Source: an uncultured Lachnospiraceae bacterium (GTDB lineage: Bacteria; Bacillota; Clostridia; Lachnospirales; Lachnospiraceae). From it: a stretch of 53,318 nucleotides of DNA. A program made the translations under genes and the position numbers. Positions 24,281 through 32,458 of the stretch are shown piece after piece. The DNA lies in NCBI GenBank assembly GCA_944381745.1, contig CALWMI010000077.1, positions 1-53,318 on the forward strand, in the 5' to 3' direction. The notes below the pieces were generated by a model. That model ran no database searches, was not told the DNA's origin, and worked only from the letters and a program-made list of their open reading frames with translations. Numbering within the stretch: position 1 is the first letter of the stretch; each line of letters starts with the position of its first letter.

Positions 24281-24330
24281 TAGGACAGCCGTCCTATTTC
24301 CATTGTAGTACGGCTGTCCTAAAAAAGCAA
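24281..24330 (-). promoter_or_regulatory. MATE-tetR promoter overlapped by an operator
   Basis: On the minus strand TTGCTT (24325-24330), 17 bases, TACAAT (24302-24307) form the promoter. TAGGACAGCCGT (24281-24292) and ACGGCTGTCCTA (24310-24321) are perfect 12-base inverted arms 17 bases apart. One arm fills the -35/-10 spacer and the other lies just downstream of -10, the usual place for TetR repression. Confidence 0.8.
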
Positions 24331-24374
24331 GCTCTACCGGCTCCTGATCTTCTACATCGGTTTTGCAAGGGCGG

Positions 24375-27194
24375 CTACAGCTCCGGCTCCTCCAGGTACC
24401 GCCGGTAGAAGGGATCCGTCTCGATCAGCTCTGTAAATTCTTCCTGGTATGCCTCTGCTCGTCCTCCCTCCATAATATAGGACGCGTACATCCCCTGCGC
24501 CCGGCTCCCGTATTTGTAGAAAAAGACGCGGGCGCGCTCGTCGCCCTCCTCCTGGATAAGATAGAAGGCAACGGTGTCGCATTCCCCGCTGTCAAAATCA
24601 ATGGCCTCATAGATTTCCTGCACAGCCGCCAGCGCCCGCTGCGGGAATCCCTCTGACGGCTCCATATCCAGCAAAAAATAGACCTTCTTCTCATCCAGGC
24701 TATACTCGTAGTAAACTTCCGTCCCCAGGCCCAGGCTGTCCGCAGTCTCCACATAGGCAGACAGATCAAGCCCTTCCATCCAGTTCTCCGGCCACGCCAG
24801 CTTCCCCGTCTCGTCCGGCAGCCCTTCCCTGTCCAGGAACACGATATTCCGGAGCATATAGCTGGCCTCCAGCTTGCTTCCGGCCGCCACAGCCTTCACC
24901 AGCGCAAAGAGCGGACGGTAATCCTCCCCCATCTCCTGGCTTTCCCGGAAGGCAAGCGTGTCAAAGGAGAGCGTCCCGTCCAGGCATTCCTCCGTAAGGG
25001 CGCAGGAGGCTATGTTCCACACGCCTGCCGTGAGGAACAGCTCCTCCTCCCCTTCTTCCATCTTCTGGTTCAAAATTTCCCGGGCTCCTTCCCGCTGGCT
25101 CTCCGGCAGCACAATCTTGATGGAGAAGCCGCCGTCCTCCTCCTTCCCGGCAATCTCAAAATTCTCTTCCCCAAGGCCCGAAAGCCCCGCAAAGCTTCCC
25201 CAGGAATCCCCCAGGCCAAACAGATTGGTATTGCCGCACAAGATCTCTCCCAGGAAACGGTTCATATCCTCTGCCGCCGTCTTGACGTACACGCTCTTGC
25301 CATCCGCCTCCCCCAGCCCGAAGGCATAGGGAATATCCAGGCAGTCCAGCCGGCTCTTGAACACCCGCTCTGTCCGCTGCCGCTCGCTCGCTGTCAAATC
25401 CTCCTCCTCCAGGCAGTCGTATTCCAGGATGACCGTCTCCCCGGAAAAGCTGTCCTCCCGGCACTGGTTCTCCCCGGGGTAGGCAGCCTCCCTCTCATCC
25501 TCCCAGAGGACAGAGGGCTCGCAGACCACCTGAAAAAGCGCCGCCGTCGCCGGATGCTCCAGGTTGTAAGCGATCACCGGGGCAAACCGCTCTTCCCCCT
25601 CCTCACAGCCCGCATAAAAGCTGTCCTTCGTCTCTCCCGGAAAGGCCGGCATATAATAATAGTAACCGCCAAGCCCCACATCCAGCGCCAGGCAGAGCTG
25701 GCCCTCCTCCTCCCAGAAGGCTTCCAGCACTTCCTCTGCACCGTCTCCCACCGTCACCTCCAGGAGGCAGGCGCCCTCCCGCTCCAGCACCTCCACCTCC
25801 TCGATATCCTCCCAGGAAAGCCCGGCGATCCTTCGCTTATCGTCCTGGGTCATGAGAAACCACTCTCCTGGCCTGGCAATGTAGCAGTTGTAGCTGCTCT
25901 TCAAATCCTTCCCCTCGAAAAGTTCCTCCGGCGTCGTCGCCGTCCAGATCCCATCTTCTTCTGTCAGCTGGTAATTGCCCTCCCCGGCAGCCAGCCGGAG
26001 CCTGGCCTCCAACGCCTCCCCAGCCTGGGCCAGCTCCTCCTGGGTCATTTCCCTGTCCGGCACCAGCACCACGGTGTCCGTCCCCTTGCTGCCAGGCCCA
26101 GCGCCGCCCGGCGCGAGGCTCCACAGCAGCGCCCCTGCGCCAGCCAGGAGCACAAGAACCGTCAAAATTCCGACTGTCCTCCAGCGTTTGCCCCTGTGCG
26201 CTTTTCCGGAATCCTTCCCAGCATCCTTTCCGGCGCCTCTCCCGGCATCCTTTCCGACGCCTCTCCCAGCATCCTTTCCGACGCCTCTCCCGGCACCCTT
26301 TCCGGCGCCTCTCCCGGCGTCTGTCCCGGCAGCCCCAGGCTCCCCGGGCGTCTCTCCCGGCAGGGCGCTGCCTCCCGCTCCGGCCCAGCCCCGGACGGCC
26401 TCCTCCAGCTCCTCCATGGAGGCGTACCGCTCCTCCGGCTCCAGGCTGAGCCCCTTCATCAGAACCTCGTCCACAGCCCCTGGAAGAAGGGGATTGTGTG
26501 CAGACGGAGGCTGCAGCTCATCGTCCAGCACCCGGGAGAGGGCATCCTCCGGCTCCCACCCGGCCAGGCAGGCGTACATCGTGGCGCACAGGCCATACAC
26601 ATCCGTCCAAGGCCCCTGCTCTCCATTGGCCTGGTACTGCTCCGGCGGGGCATAGCCGCCCTTCACAATGACCGAAGATGCCCCCTCCTGCTCTCCATAG
26701 TTCTTCGCCGCCCCGAAGTCGAACAGCTTCAGGCTCCCATCCGGAAGCTCCATGATGTTGTCCGGGCTGATATCCCGGTGGATGACCCCTGCCCGGTGGA
26801 TCTTCCCCAGTGTGTGGATCAGGGGGAGCATCTTGGCAGACAATTCTTCCGCCGGGAAGGAGCTGCGCTCCCTAAGCGCCTCCTTCAGCGTCCTTCCCTC
26901 CATATATTCCATGACGATGTAGGAGCTTCCGCCGTCCTCAAAGCTGTCCAGGATGCGCACAATGCCCGGCTCCCCCGCAAATTTGCACAGGATATCTGCC
27001 TCCTTTTGGAAGTCCTGTTCCTCTTTCCCGAGGGCTCTCCCCTCCTTCACCGCCACCCGCCGTCCATCCTCCAGACCCGTGGCCGCGTAGGTTACGCCAA
27101 AGCCTCCGCATCCCAGCACCTGCTCCAGCCGGTATCTTCCCGCAAGCACGGTTCCCGCCGCCTGCGGCACTCGCTTCTCCTCCATCTGTCCCAT
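24375..27194 (-). CDS. Membrane-anchored Ser/Thr protein kinase with long ectodomain (kinase 2)
   Basis: This 939-residue protein is a paralogue of the kinase at 17087. Kinase marks are GCGGFG (28-33), K50 in VAVKE, D141 in HRDISPDN and DFGAAK (159-164). A basic glycine-rich linker (about 292-335) made of AGRGVGKD units leads into one membrane helix (about 340-361). The extracellular part repeats the kinase-1 plan: RLDCLDIPYAFGLGEADGK, an FGLGDSWG segment, a TEECLDGTLSF segment, and the ending DPFYRRYLEEPEL. No PASTA domain is in this protein, but the gene just upstream encodes one. The start is ATG 27192-27194, after GAGGAAAGG; a later ATG at 27185 is also possible. The intact catalytic residues argue for activity. 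Confidence 0.93.
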   Translation of the reverse strand: MGQMEEKRVPQAAGTVLAGRYRLEQVLGCGGFGVTYAATGLEDGRRVAVKEGRALGKEEQDFQKEADILCKFAGEPGIVRILDSFEDGGSSYIVMEYMEGRTLKEALRERSSFPAEELSAKMLPLIHTLGKIHRAGVIHRDISPDNIMELPDGSLKLFDFGAAKNYGEQEGASSVIVKGGYAPPEQYQANGEQGPWTDVYGLCATMYACLAGWEPEDALSRVLDDELQPPSAHNPLLPGAVDEVLMKGLSLEPEERYASMEELEEAVRGWAGAGGSALPGETPGEPGAAGTDAGRGAGKGAGRGVGKDAGRGVGKDAGRGAGKDAGKDSGKAHRGKRWRTVGILTVLVLLAGAGALLWSLAPGGAGPGSKGTDTVVLVPDREMTQEELAQAGEALEARLRLAAGEGNYQLTEEDGIWTATTPEELFEGKDLKSSYNCYIARPGEWFLMTQDDKRRIAGLSWEDIEEVEVLEREGACLLEVTVGDGAEEVLEAFWEEEGQLCLALDVGLGGYYYYMPAFPGETKDSFYAGCEEGEERFAPVIAYNLEHPATAALFQVVCEPSVLWEDEREAAYPGENQCREDSFSGETVILEYDCLEEEDLTASERQRTERVFKSRLDCLDIPYAFGLGEADGKSVYVKTAAEDMNRFLGEILCGNTNLFGLGDSWGSFAGLSGLGEENFEIAGKEEDGGFSIKIVLPESQREGAREILNQKMEEGEEELFLTAGVWNIASCALTEECLDGTLSFDTLAFRESQEMGEDYRPLFALVKAVAAGSKLEASYMLRNIVFLDREGLPDETGKLAWPENWMEGLDLSAYVETADSLGLGTEVYYEYSLDEKKVYFLLDMEPSEGFPQRALAAVQEIYEAIDFDSGECDTVAFYLIQEEGDERARVFFYKYGSRAQGMYASYIMEGGRAEAYQEEFTELIETDPFYRRYLEEPEL
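26221..26316 (-). repeat. 24-bp tandem repeats encoding the kinase-2 linker
   Basis: Four 24-bp units run 26221-26244, 26245-26268, 26269-26292 and 26293-26316, each close to GCATCCTTTCCGACGCCTCT plus CCCG; partial units flank them. They encode octapeptides of the AGRGVGKD type, a flexible basic linker next to the membrane. Period 24 keeps the frame. Confidence 0.9.
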
Positions 27195-27204
27195 CCGCCT
27201 TTCC

Positions 27205-28278
27205 TCAGCCGAAATATTCCTCAAAGCTCAGCCGTCCGCCCTCTGCCCCGGAGAACGGGCAGCTCCGGTACAGGCAGTCTGTCAGGTATGCCCAGAAATC
27301 ATCCTCCTCGTCGCCGGACACCGGGTAAGTGACCTCCATCTCATAGAGCCTGCCCTCCTGTATGGAGCAGAGAAGATAGGTGGCATAGCCCTCCATCCCG
27401 CGGCGCTGCCCGGTCACAATACCGATCTGGCAGCCGGCCGGCCAGCAGCCTGGCTGACTGTCCTTCCAGCCCTCATAGCTGTAGGAGATCTCCCCGAACG
27501 CCTTCTTCCACCCGTCCATATGCTGCGCCATCTGCTCCTCCGCCGGAAGCGCTGCGTCCGCCTGCTCAAGGCTGTCTGTGCGGTATTGGAGCCTTCCTCC
27601 CCTCCCATAGAAGGAGATCGTCCAGTCTTCCCCGTCCTTCTCCTCCAGGCTGCGGTCAAAGACGCCCACTGGGTACACAAACTCCAGACCGTCCGCCCCG
27701 ACAAAACGATAGAATTCCAGATTCTCCATGCGCAGGACAACCCCTTCCTTATCGGGCTCTGACGCGGCGATATCCTTCATCTCCTCCGCCTTCTGTTCTG
27801 CCCGCTTCTCACTGGCAGCCAGGATTTGATAGCCGTCCTCGGGATCTGTCTTGCCTCCCTTCCCCAGGCTGACCACCAGCGTTATGTGATCGATCTTCAT
27901 CGCGTCCTCGCTGATCTGGGCGATCACATGTCCCTCGGGCACCGTGTCATCGTACCGGTAAGAGCCAGTCACCTTGCAGCCGTAGGGCTCCAGCTCCCTT
28001 TTCACAGATTCCTCATCCCGCCCGGTAAAATCCTGCCAGCCTGCCCAGCCCTGTCCCACCAGGCAGTCCTCGAACCCGGCCCAGGAGCCCGGCAAAAGCT
28101 GGGGCGCCGTCTCTTCCATCGGGGCAGCCGCCTGCACTTCCTCTCCCATTCCCGCTATACGGCCAGTCAGCCCGGCGTTCCCCAATAGCTCCAGTGCAAG
28201 CCCTGCCAACAGCGCCGCGCAGCCAATCCGTCTAATCCGTCCCTCATATCCTTCAAAAATCTTCCATTTCCCTGCCAT
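27205..28278 (-). CDS. Membrane-anchored protein with a single PASTA-like domain
   Basis: This 357-residue protein has a short basic N-terminus and one membrane segment (about 17-36), leaving the rest outside. Residues about 82-140 look like a PASTA domain: DFTGRDEESVKRELEPYG, then SYRYDDTVPEGHVIAQIS and HITLVVSLGKG. PASTA domains in kinase receptors bind peptidoglycan fragments. The C-terminal half is unfamiliar. ATG at 28276-28278 follows AAAGGAGGAAAAAGAG. It ends 10 bases before the kinase-2 ATG, so the two form an operon and may act as a split sensor: one protein binds the wall, the other phosphorylates. This is inference; the domain match was made by eye. Confidence 0.75.
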   Translation of the reverse strand: MAGKWKIFEGYEGRIRRIGCAALLAGLALELLGNAGLTGRIAGMGEEVQAAAPMEETAPQLLPGSWAGFEDCLVGQGWAGWQDFTGRDEESVKRELEPYGCKVTGSYRYDDTVPEGHVIAQISEDAMKIDHITLVVSLGKGGKTDPEDGYQILAASEKRAEQKAEEMKDIAASEPDKEGVVLRMENLEFYRFVGADGLEFVYPVGVFDRSLEEKDGEDWTISFYGRGGRLQYRTDSLEQADAALPAEEQMAQHMDGWKKAFGEISYSYEGWKDSQPGCWPAGCQIGIVTGQRRGMEGYATYLLCSIQEGRLYEMEVTYPVSGDEEDDFWAYLTDCLYRSCPFSGAEGGRLSFEEYFG

Positions 28279-28346
28279 CTCTTTTTCCTCCTTTGATTGT
28301 ATCATTTATCTATAGCCTAGCACAACCGTCCCGCCATTTTGTTTTC

Positions 28347-28375
28347 TTGAATTTTGGCCCGTATGGAAATATAAT
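28347..28375 (+). promoter_or_regulatory. Sigma-A promoter of the esterase gene
   Basis: TTGAAT (28347-28352), 17 bases, TATAAT (28370-28375) form a good promoter. A leader of about 70 bases then holds the palindrome at 28382-28424 before the lipoprotein gene. Confidence 0.75.
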
Positions 28376-28396
28376 GAAGGTAGCGCCGGTGTACAA
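28368..28396 (-). promoter_or_regulatory. Possible divergent promoter for the PASTA-kinase operon
   Basis: On the minus strand TTGTAC (28391-28396), 17 bases, TATATT (28368-28373). The -10 overlaps that of the plus-strand promoter, and the -35 is the left arm of the palindromic repeat. The two promoters would therefore compete. Confidence 0.45.
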
Positions 28397-28424
28397 GGAA
28401 TGCTACGCTCCTTGTACGCCGCGT
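28382..28424 (+). repeat. Dispersed palindromic repeat, best copy
   Basis: GTACAAGGA (28391-28399) pairs perfectly with TCCTTGTAC (28409-28417), extended by GGT/GCC on both sides. It is the fullest copy of the element also seen near 1815 and 35582. Placed in the esterase leader, it could fold in mRNA. Confidence 0.75.
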
Positions 28425-28449
28425 CCACCCCAGAAAGGAGGCTTCTCCC

Positions 28450-29436
28450 ATGAGATATCCGCAGCGCCGCACCCCATTTTTTCCCGCCCTGCTCCTTATG
28501 GCTCTCTTATTCTTCAACGCCCTATTCCTGGCATCCTGCTCTTCTAGGACGCCAGACACCCAGGAGCCAGCCACCCAGCAGCCAGCGCAGGGCAGCGTGT
28601 CTTCCGCCGGGAACGCGCAGGAGACAGACCCAGAGCTCCCCAGCGGAGAGTCTGGCGAGTCCCTGGAATCCGGGGACTCCCAGCCAGTATCCCAGCCAGC
28701 GCCGGACGGCCCTATCCAGTTGGTTTTCACAGACTCCCAAGGCTATAAGCTTCCCTACTGCCTCTATCTCCCGGCGGATATGGAGGAGGGTGTCTCCTAC
28801 CCCCTCGTCCTCTTCCTACACGGAGCCGGGGAGCGGGGCAGCGGCAATCTGGCCCAGACCAACGACACCGGGATCATCCCTTCCCTGACAGAGGCGGCCT
28901 TCTACGCGGAGCACCCCTGCATCATCCTGGCTCCCCAGTGCCCTGAGGGGGAGCAGTGGGTGGACACGCCCTGGGCAGAAGGCTCCTACTCGGTGGCGGA
29001 TACCCCGGTGAGCGCCGCGCTCTCTGCAGTGACCGAGCTTCTTGCCAAGACCTGCGAGGAATACCCGGCAGATCCCGCCCGCCTCTATGCGGCCGGTGTG
29101 TCCATGGGAGGCTACGGGGCGTGGGATATGCTCCTGCGCAATCCTGACGTGTTTGCCGCCGCAGTCATCCTCTGCGGCGCAGGCGACCCTTCGGCAGCGG
29201 AGAGCGTGAAACACATCCCTGTGTGGCTCTTCCACGGTTCCCTGGACGAGGAGGTGCCCCCCAGCGGCTCCCGGGAGATGGCCGCCGCACTCATCGCGGC
29301 AGGGGCATCCGACGTGCGCTACCGGGAATACCCGGAATACGGCCACTGGATCTGGCTGGGCGCCTACGAAGAGCCGGGGCTTCTTCCTTGGCTGTTCTCC
29401 CAGTCCAAGGAAAAAGCGCAGGCACGAGAAGAATAG
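28450..29436 (+). CDS. Secreted lipoprotein esterase (alpha/beta hydrolase, PHB-depolymerase-like)
   Basis: This 328-residue protein has a lipoprotein signal peptide ending in LFLASC, so the Cys near residue 31 is lipidated and the enzyme sits on the outer face of the membrane. A Ser/Thr/Pro/Gln-rich spacer (about 32-85) follows. The hydrolase domain has LVLFLHGAGERGSGN (oxyanion region), the nucleophile elbow GVSMGGYGAWD, an Asp in HGSLDEEVP and the His in YGHWIWLG, a complete triad. This pattern matches the LpqC/PHB-depolymerase and feruloyl-esterase-like branch. ATG at 28450 follows AAAGGAGGCTTCTCCC. The natural ester, perhaps an acetylated or feruloylated polysaccharide, is unknown. Confidence 0.9.
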   Translation: MRYPQRRTPFFPALLLMALLFFNALFLASCSSRTPDTQEPATQQPAQGSVSSAGNAQETDPELPSGESGESLESGDSQPVSQPAPDGPIQLVFTDSQGYKLPYCLYLPADMEEGVSYPLVLFLHGAGERGSGNLAQTNDTGIIPSLTEAAFYAEHPCIILAPQCPEGEQWVDTPWAEGSYSVADTPVSAALSAVTELLAKTCEEYPADPARLYAAGVSMGGYGAWDMLLRNPDVFAAAVILCGAGDPSAAESVKHIPVWLFHGSLDEEVPPSGSREMAAALIAAGASDVRYREYPEYGHWIWLGAYEEPGLLPWLFSQSKEKAQAREE

Positions 29437-29513
29437 CGCTGCACAGGCAGCTGTCTGCCGGTACGGCCCCATGGGAAACGAATACAGCAAAAGAAAGATA
29501 AAGGAGGATTTCG

Positions 29514-30023
29514 ATGATGAACGCAATTTTTCAGAGACGCAGCATCCGCAAGTACGAGGACAAGCCTGTGCCGGACGAGGCGGTCCGCCAGATCCTGCGG
29601 GCCGGCATGGCCGCCCCCAGCGCAGGCAACGCCCAGGAGTGGGAGTTTATCCTGTGCCGGGATAAGGAGAAGATGGCGAAGATTATGGAGATGCATGAGT
29701 ACGCCTTTGCCCTGAAGACGGCTCCCCTGGCCGTCCTCGTGTGCGGCAACGCCCAGCGGGAGGTCTACCCTGGCGAGGACTGGTGGGTACAGGACTGCGC
29801 GGCGGCTACCCAGAACATGCTGGTGGAGGCGGCGGATTTAGGGATCGGCAGCCTCTGGCTGGGCATCCACCCCATTGAGAAGCGGATCCGCATGATGCGG
29901 GAAATCTTCCGCCTGCCGGAGCACATCCACCCTTTCAGCCTGGTGGCCCTGGGCTACGCCTCCAAAGAAAAAGAACCCATCGACCGGTATGAGCCGGGAT
30001 GGGTTCACGAAGAACAGTTCTAA
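29514..30023 (+). CDS. Nitroreductase family FMN protein
   Basis: This 169-residue flavoprotein reduces nitro compounds, quinones or similar electrophiles with NAD(P)H. The N-terminal RRSIRKYEDKPVPDE and MAAPSAGNAQEWEF are the FMN-binding family motifs; ALGYASKEKEP near the end is also typical. Short length fits the minimal nitroreductase subfamily. ATG at 29514 follows AAAGGAGGATTTCG. It lies 77 bases after the esterase and may be co-transcribed with it. The last 4 bases overlap the end of the convergent rseP gene. The physiological substrate is unknown. Confidence 0.92.
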   Translation: MMNAIFQRRSIRKYEDKPVPDEAVRQILRAGMAAPSAGNAQEWEFILCRDKEKMAKIMEMHEYAFALKTAPLAVLVCGNAQREVYPGEDWWVQDCAAATQNMLVEAADLGIGSLWLGIHPIEKRIRMMREIFRLPEHIHPFSLVALGYASKEKEPIDRYEPGWVHEEQF

Positions 30024-31060
30024 AAAAATACATTTCTCACATCGTTGAACATAATCAGCACCATCAGCGCCATCAAAGCCATCAGCCCGATCATGTGCAC
30101 CATGCCTTCCTTCTCCGGGTCGATGGCTTTGCCGCGCAAAACCTCCAGAAATAGGAAGACCAGGCGGCCGCCGTCCAGGGCTGGAAGCGGCAGCAGGTTC
30201 ATCACGCCCAGGTTGGCAGACAGCAGGATGGAGATGTTCAGCATGTTCAGCCACACGTAGAAGGCCCCGTCCGGCCTGCTGGCCTCGTAGGTATCCCCGA
30301 TCATATCCACGATCCCCACCGGGCCTGCCACGTCGTCCGCCGTCACCTCTCCCTGGAACAGCATCCCCAGGCTCTTGATGGTGGTGGAGATCCAGTACTT
30401 CACCTCGTAAGCGCTGTACTTCAGCGTGGTCAGGGCGTTCCCCTTTGTGCGGATGCCGGAGCCTGTGAAGCCCAGGTAGTAGTAGCCGTTCTCATCCTGC
30501 TTCGGGGTCAGGGAAACCACGTGATGCTCCCCGTCCCGCACATACTCCACCTCCACCGGCTGGCCGCCGTTCTTCTGGTTCAGCTGCACGAACAGGGTGA
30601 CCTCCCGGTATACGTGGATGTCCGTGTCGTTCAGCCGCACAATCTCATCCCCGGCCTGCATCCCCGCCTCCTGAGCCGGATACCCTTCTGTAATCTTCCA
30701 CACCACCGGCGCGTCGTAGCCGATGCTGCCGATGATAAAAATCGCCAGGATAAAGGCGAGGACAAAGTTAAAAAACGGCCCGGCAAATACCACTGAGATC
30801 CGCGCCCACACGGACTTGTTGTTGAAGGCGTTCTCCTCGTCGCTCTCCTCGTCCTCCCCCACCATCAGGCAGGATCCGCCAAGGGGGAGAAGCTTCAGCG
30901 AATACCGCGTGCCCCCGCGCACCGTACTCAAAAGCCTGGGGCCCATCCCCACGGAGAATTCCGTCACCAATATCCCATTTTTCTTGGCCAGGAGAAAATG
31001 CCCCAGCTCATGGATAATCACGATCAGGCTGAATATCAAAATTGCTAAAATTATACTCAA
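30020..31060 (-). CDS. rseP: Site-2 zinc metalloprotease RseP (M50 family)
   Basis: This 346-residue intramembrane protease cleaves membrane-bound regulatory proteins after a first cut. The zinc motif HELGH lies in the first helix (IVIIHELGHFLLAKK), and the third ligand is in LLPLPALDGGRLVF. One PDZ domain (about 110-200, GYPAQEAGMQAGDEIVRLN) sits between. Length is typical of the Firmicutes RasP/YluC form. I chose TTG at 31058-31060, preceded by GCAGGTGG and 4 bases past the dxr stop; an ATG at 31090 would overlap dxr by 26 bases and adds a non-family extension. It closes the pyrH-to-rseP operon, as in many Firmicutes. Confidence 0.93.
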   Translation of the reverse strand: MSIILAILIFSLIVIIHELGHFLLAKKNGILVTEFSVGMGPRLLSTVRGGTRYSLKLLPLGGSCLMVGEDEESDEENAFNNKSVWARISVVFAGPFFNFVLAFILAIFIIGSIGYDAPVVWKITEGYPAQEAGMQAGDEIVRLNDTDIHVYREVTLFVQLNQKNGGQPVEVEYVRDGEHHVVSLTPKQDENGYYYLGFTGSGIRTKGNALTTLKYSAYEVKYWISTTIKSLGMLFQGEVTADDVAGPVGIVDMIGDTYEASRPDGAFYVWLNMLNISILLSANLGVMNLLPLPALDGGRLVFLFLEVLRGKAIDPEKEGMVHMIGLMALMALMVLIMFNDVRNVFF

Positions 31061-31064
31061 GCTG

Positions 31065-32264
31065 TCACCACCTGCCTTGAATCCTCTCATATACTTCCTG
31101 TTCCACGCCCAGTATCTCCTCCACGGTGGGATTCGGGATTACCCGGTGCTCCTCCATGCACTGCCTGATCACCTCCGGGATGTCCAGATATCCGATTTTC
31201 CTGTCCAGGAACAGGCTCACCGCCTTCTCGTTGGCCGCGTTGAATACGGTGGGCATGGAGCCCCCCGCCCCCATCGCCTGGTAGGCCAGCGCCAGCGCCG
31301 GGAACGTATCCGTGTCCGGCTTCTCGAAGGTGATCTCTGACAGCTTCCAGAAGTCCAGCCGCTCCCCGGCCAGGAAACGCCTCTCGGGATAGTAGAGGGC
31401 ATACTGGATCGGCAGCTTCATATCCGGCGTGCCCAGCTGCGCCAGCACCGCCCCGTCCTCATACTCTATCATAGAGTGTATGATGCTCTGTGGTTGTACT
31501 ACTACCTGTATTCTCTCCAAATCCACCTGGAATAACCACTTTGCCTCCATGACCTCCAGGCCCTTGTTGGCCAAGGTCGAGCTGTCAATGGTGACCTTCC
31601 TGCCCATCTTCCAGTTGGGATGCCGGAGGGCGTCCTCCACCTGGATGTGCTGAAGCTCCTCCCGCTTCTTTCCCCGGAACGGGCCTCCAGAGGCGGTCAG
31701 CAGGATTTTGGCGGGTTGATTCCCCCCTGCCCGCTCCCCCTGCAGGCACTGGAAAATTGCGCTGTGCTCGCTGTCCACCGGGAGGATAGACACCTGGCAG
31801 TCCCTCGCCAGCGGCATGATCAGATGCCCGGCGGTCACCAGCGTCTCCTTGTTGGCCAAGGCGATATCCTTCCCCGCCCGGATTGCCTCGATCGTGGGCC
31901 GGATGCCGATCATCCCCACGATGGCCGTGACCAGCATCTGGGCGTCCGGCTGGACAGCCACCTCCAGAAGCCCCTCCATGCCGCTGGCCACCCGCACGTC
32001 CAAATCCCGCACGGCGGCCCGCAGCTCTCTTGCCTTCTCCTCCGACCAGACAGCCGCGAGCTTGGGCCGAAATTCCCGTATCTGCTCCTCCAGAAGCCGG
32101 ATGTTGGAGCCTGCCGCCAGGGCCGTCACCGCAATATCCCGGTTCCTCCGCACAATCTCCAGTGTCTGGGTTCCGATGGAACCGGTGGAGCCCAGGATGG
32201 CAATTTTTCTCCGCTCTTCCGTATGCTTTCCCCTCAGTCCTTCCGTATCTGTAGGCGCCTGCAC
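31065..32264 (-). CDS. dxr: 1-deoxy-D-xylulose 5-phosphate reductoisomerase
   Basis: This enzyme converts DXP to 2-C-methylerythritol 4-phosphate with NADPH, the second MEP-pathway step. Visible are KIAILGSTGSIGTQTL (NADPH site), LANKETLVTAG, the metal-binding PVDSEHSAIFQ and the flexible-loop TASGGPFRGK. The family core starts near the KIAILGST sequence. Upstream the frame stays open through a minisatellite, so the start is unclear. I chose GTG at 32262-32264, with GGAAGGAGAGG before it, giving 399 residues and a ~20-residue extension; no in-frame ATG lies near. It follows cdsA by 195 bases. The pathway partner dxs is at 42352. Confidence 0.93.
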   Translation of the reverse strand: MQAPTDTEGLRGKHTEERRKIAILGSTGSIGTQTLEIVRRNRDIAVTALAAGSNIRLLEEQIREFRPKLAAVWSEEKARELRAAVRDLDVRVASGMEGLLEVAVQPDAQMLVTAIVGMIGIRPTIEAIRAGKDIALANKETLVTAGHLIMPLARDCQVSILPVDSEHSAIFQCLQGERAGGNQPAKILLTASGGPFRGKKREELQHIQVEDALRHPNWKMGRKVTIDSSTLANKGLEVMEAKWLFQVDLERIQVVVQPQSIIHSMIEYEDGAVLAQLGTPDMKLPIQYALYYPERRFLAGERLDFWKLSEITFEKPDTDTFPALALAYQAMGAGGSMPTVFNAANEKAVSLFLDRKIGYLDIPEVIRQCMEEHRVIPNPTVEEILGVEQEVYERIQGRW

Positions 32265-32319
32265 GCCGCATCCTCTCCTTCCTGTAAAGCAAAACCTCTC
32301 TCCGCCCCAATTCCGCCTG

Positions 32320-32453
32320 CGCTGCGCCCGGGTTCTCCTTCGCAGCGATGCTCCCTCCTGCGCCGCGCCCAGGTTCTCCTTCTCCGCAGTGATGCTCCCG
32401 TGCGCGCCGCGCCCGGGTTCTCCTTCTCCGCAGTGATGCTCCCGTGCGCCGCG
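32320..32453. repeat. 44-bp minisatellite between cdsA and dxr
   Basis: Two nearly identical 44-bp units, 32356-32399 and 32400-32443, share TTCTCCTTCTCCGCAGTGAT plus GCTCCC; a shorter copy (32320-32355) and a partial one (to 32453) flank them. They sit between the cdsA stop and the dxr start. The dxr frame remains open across them, which could mislead gene callers. Confidence 0.9.
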
Positions 32454-32458
32454 TCCGC

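Noticed and set aside
28296..28325. TTGTGC-N18-TACAAT as promoter of the PASTA-protein gene
   Set aside because: The predicted start at about 28289 would fall inside the ribosome-binding site. The pair at 28368-28396 leaves a workable leader.
22024..32453. Possible CRISPR arrays at the GC-rich tandem repeats
   Set aside because: Units are directly adjacent with no unique spacers, two of the three arrays are coding and in frame, and no cas gene is present.
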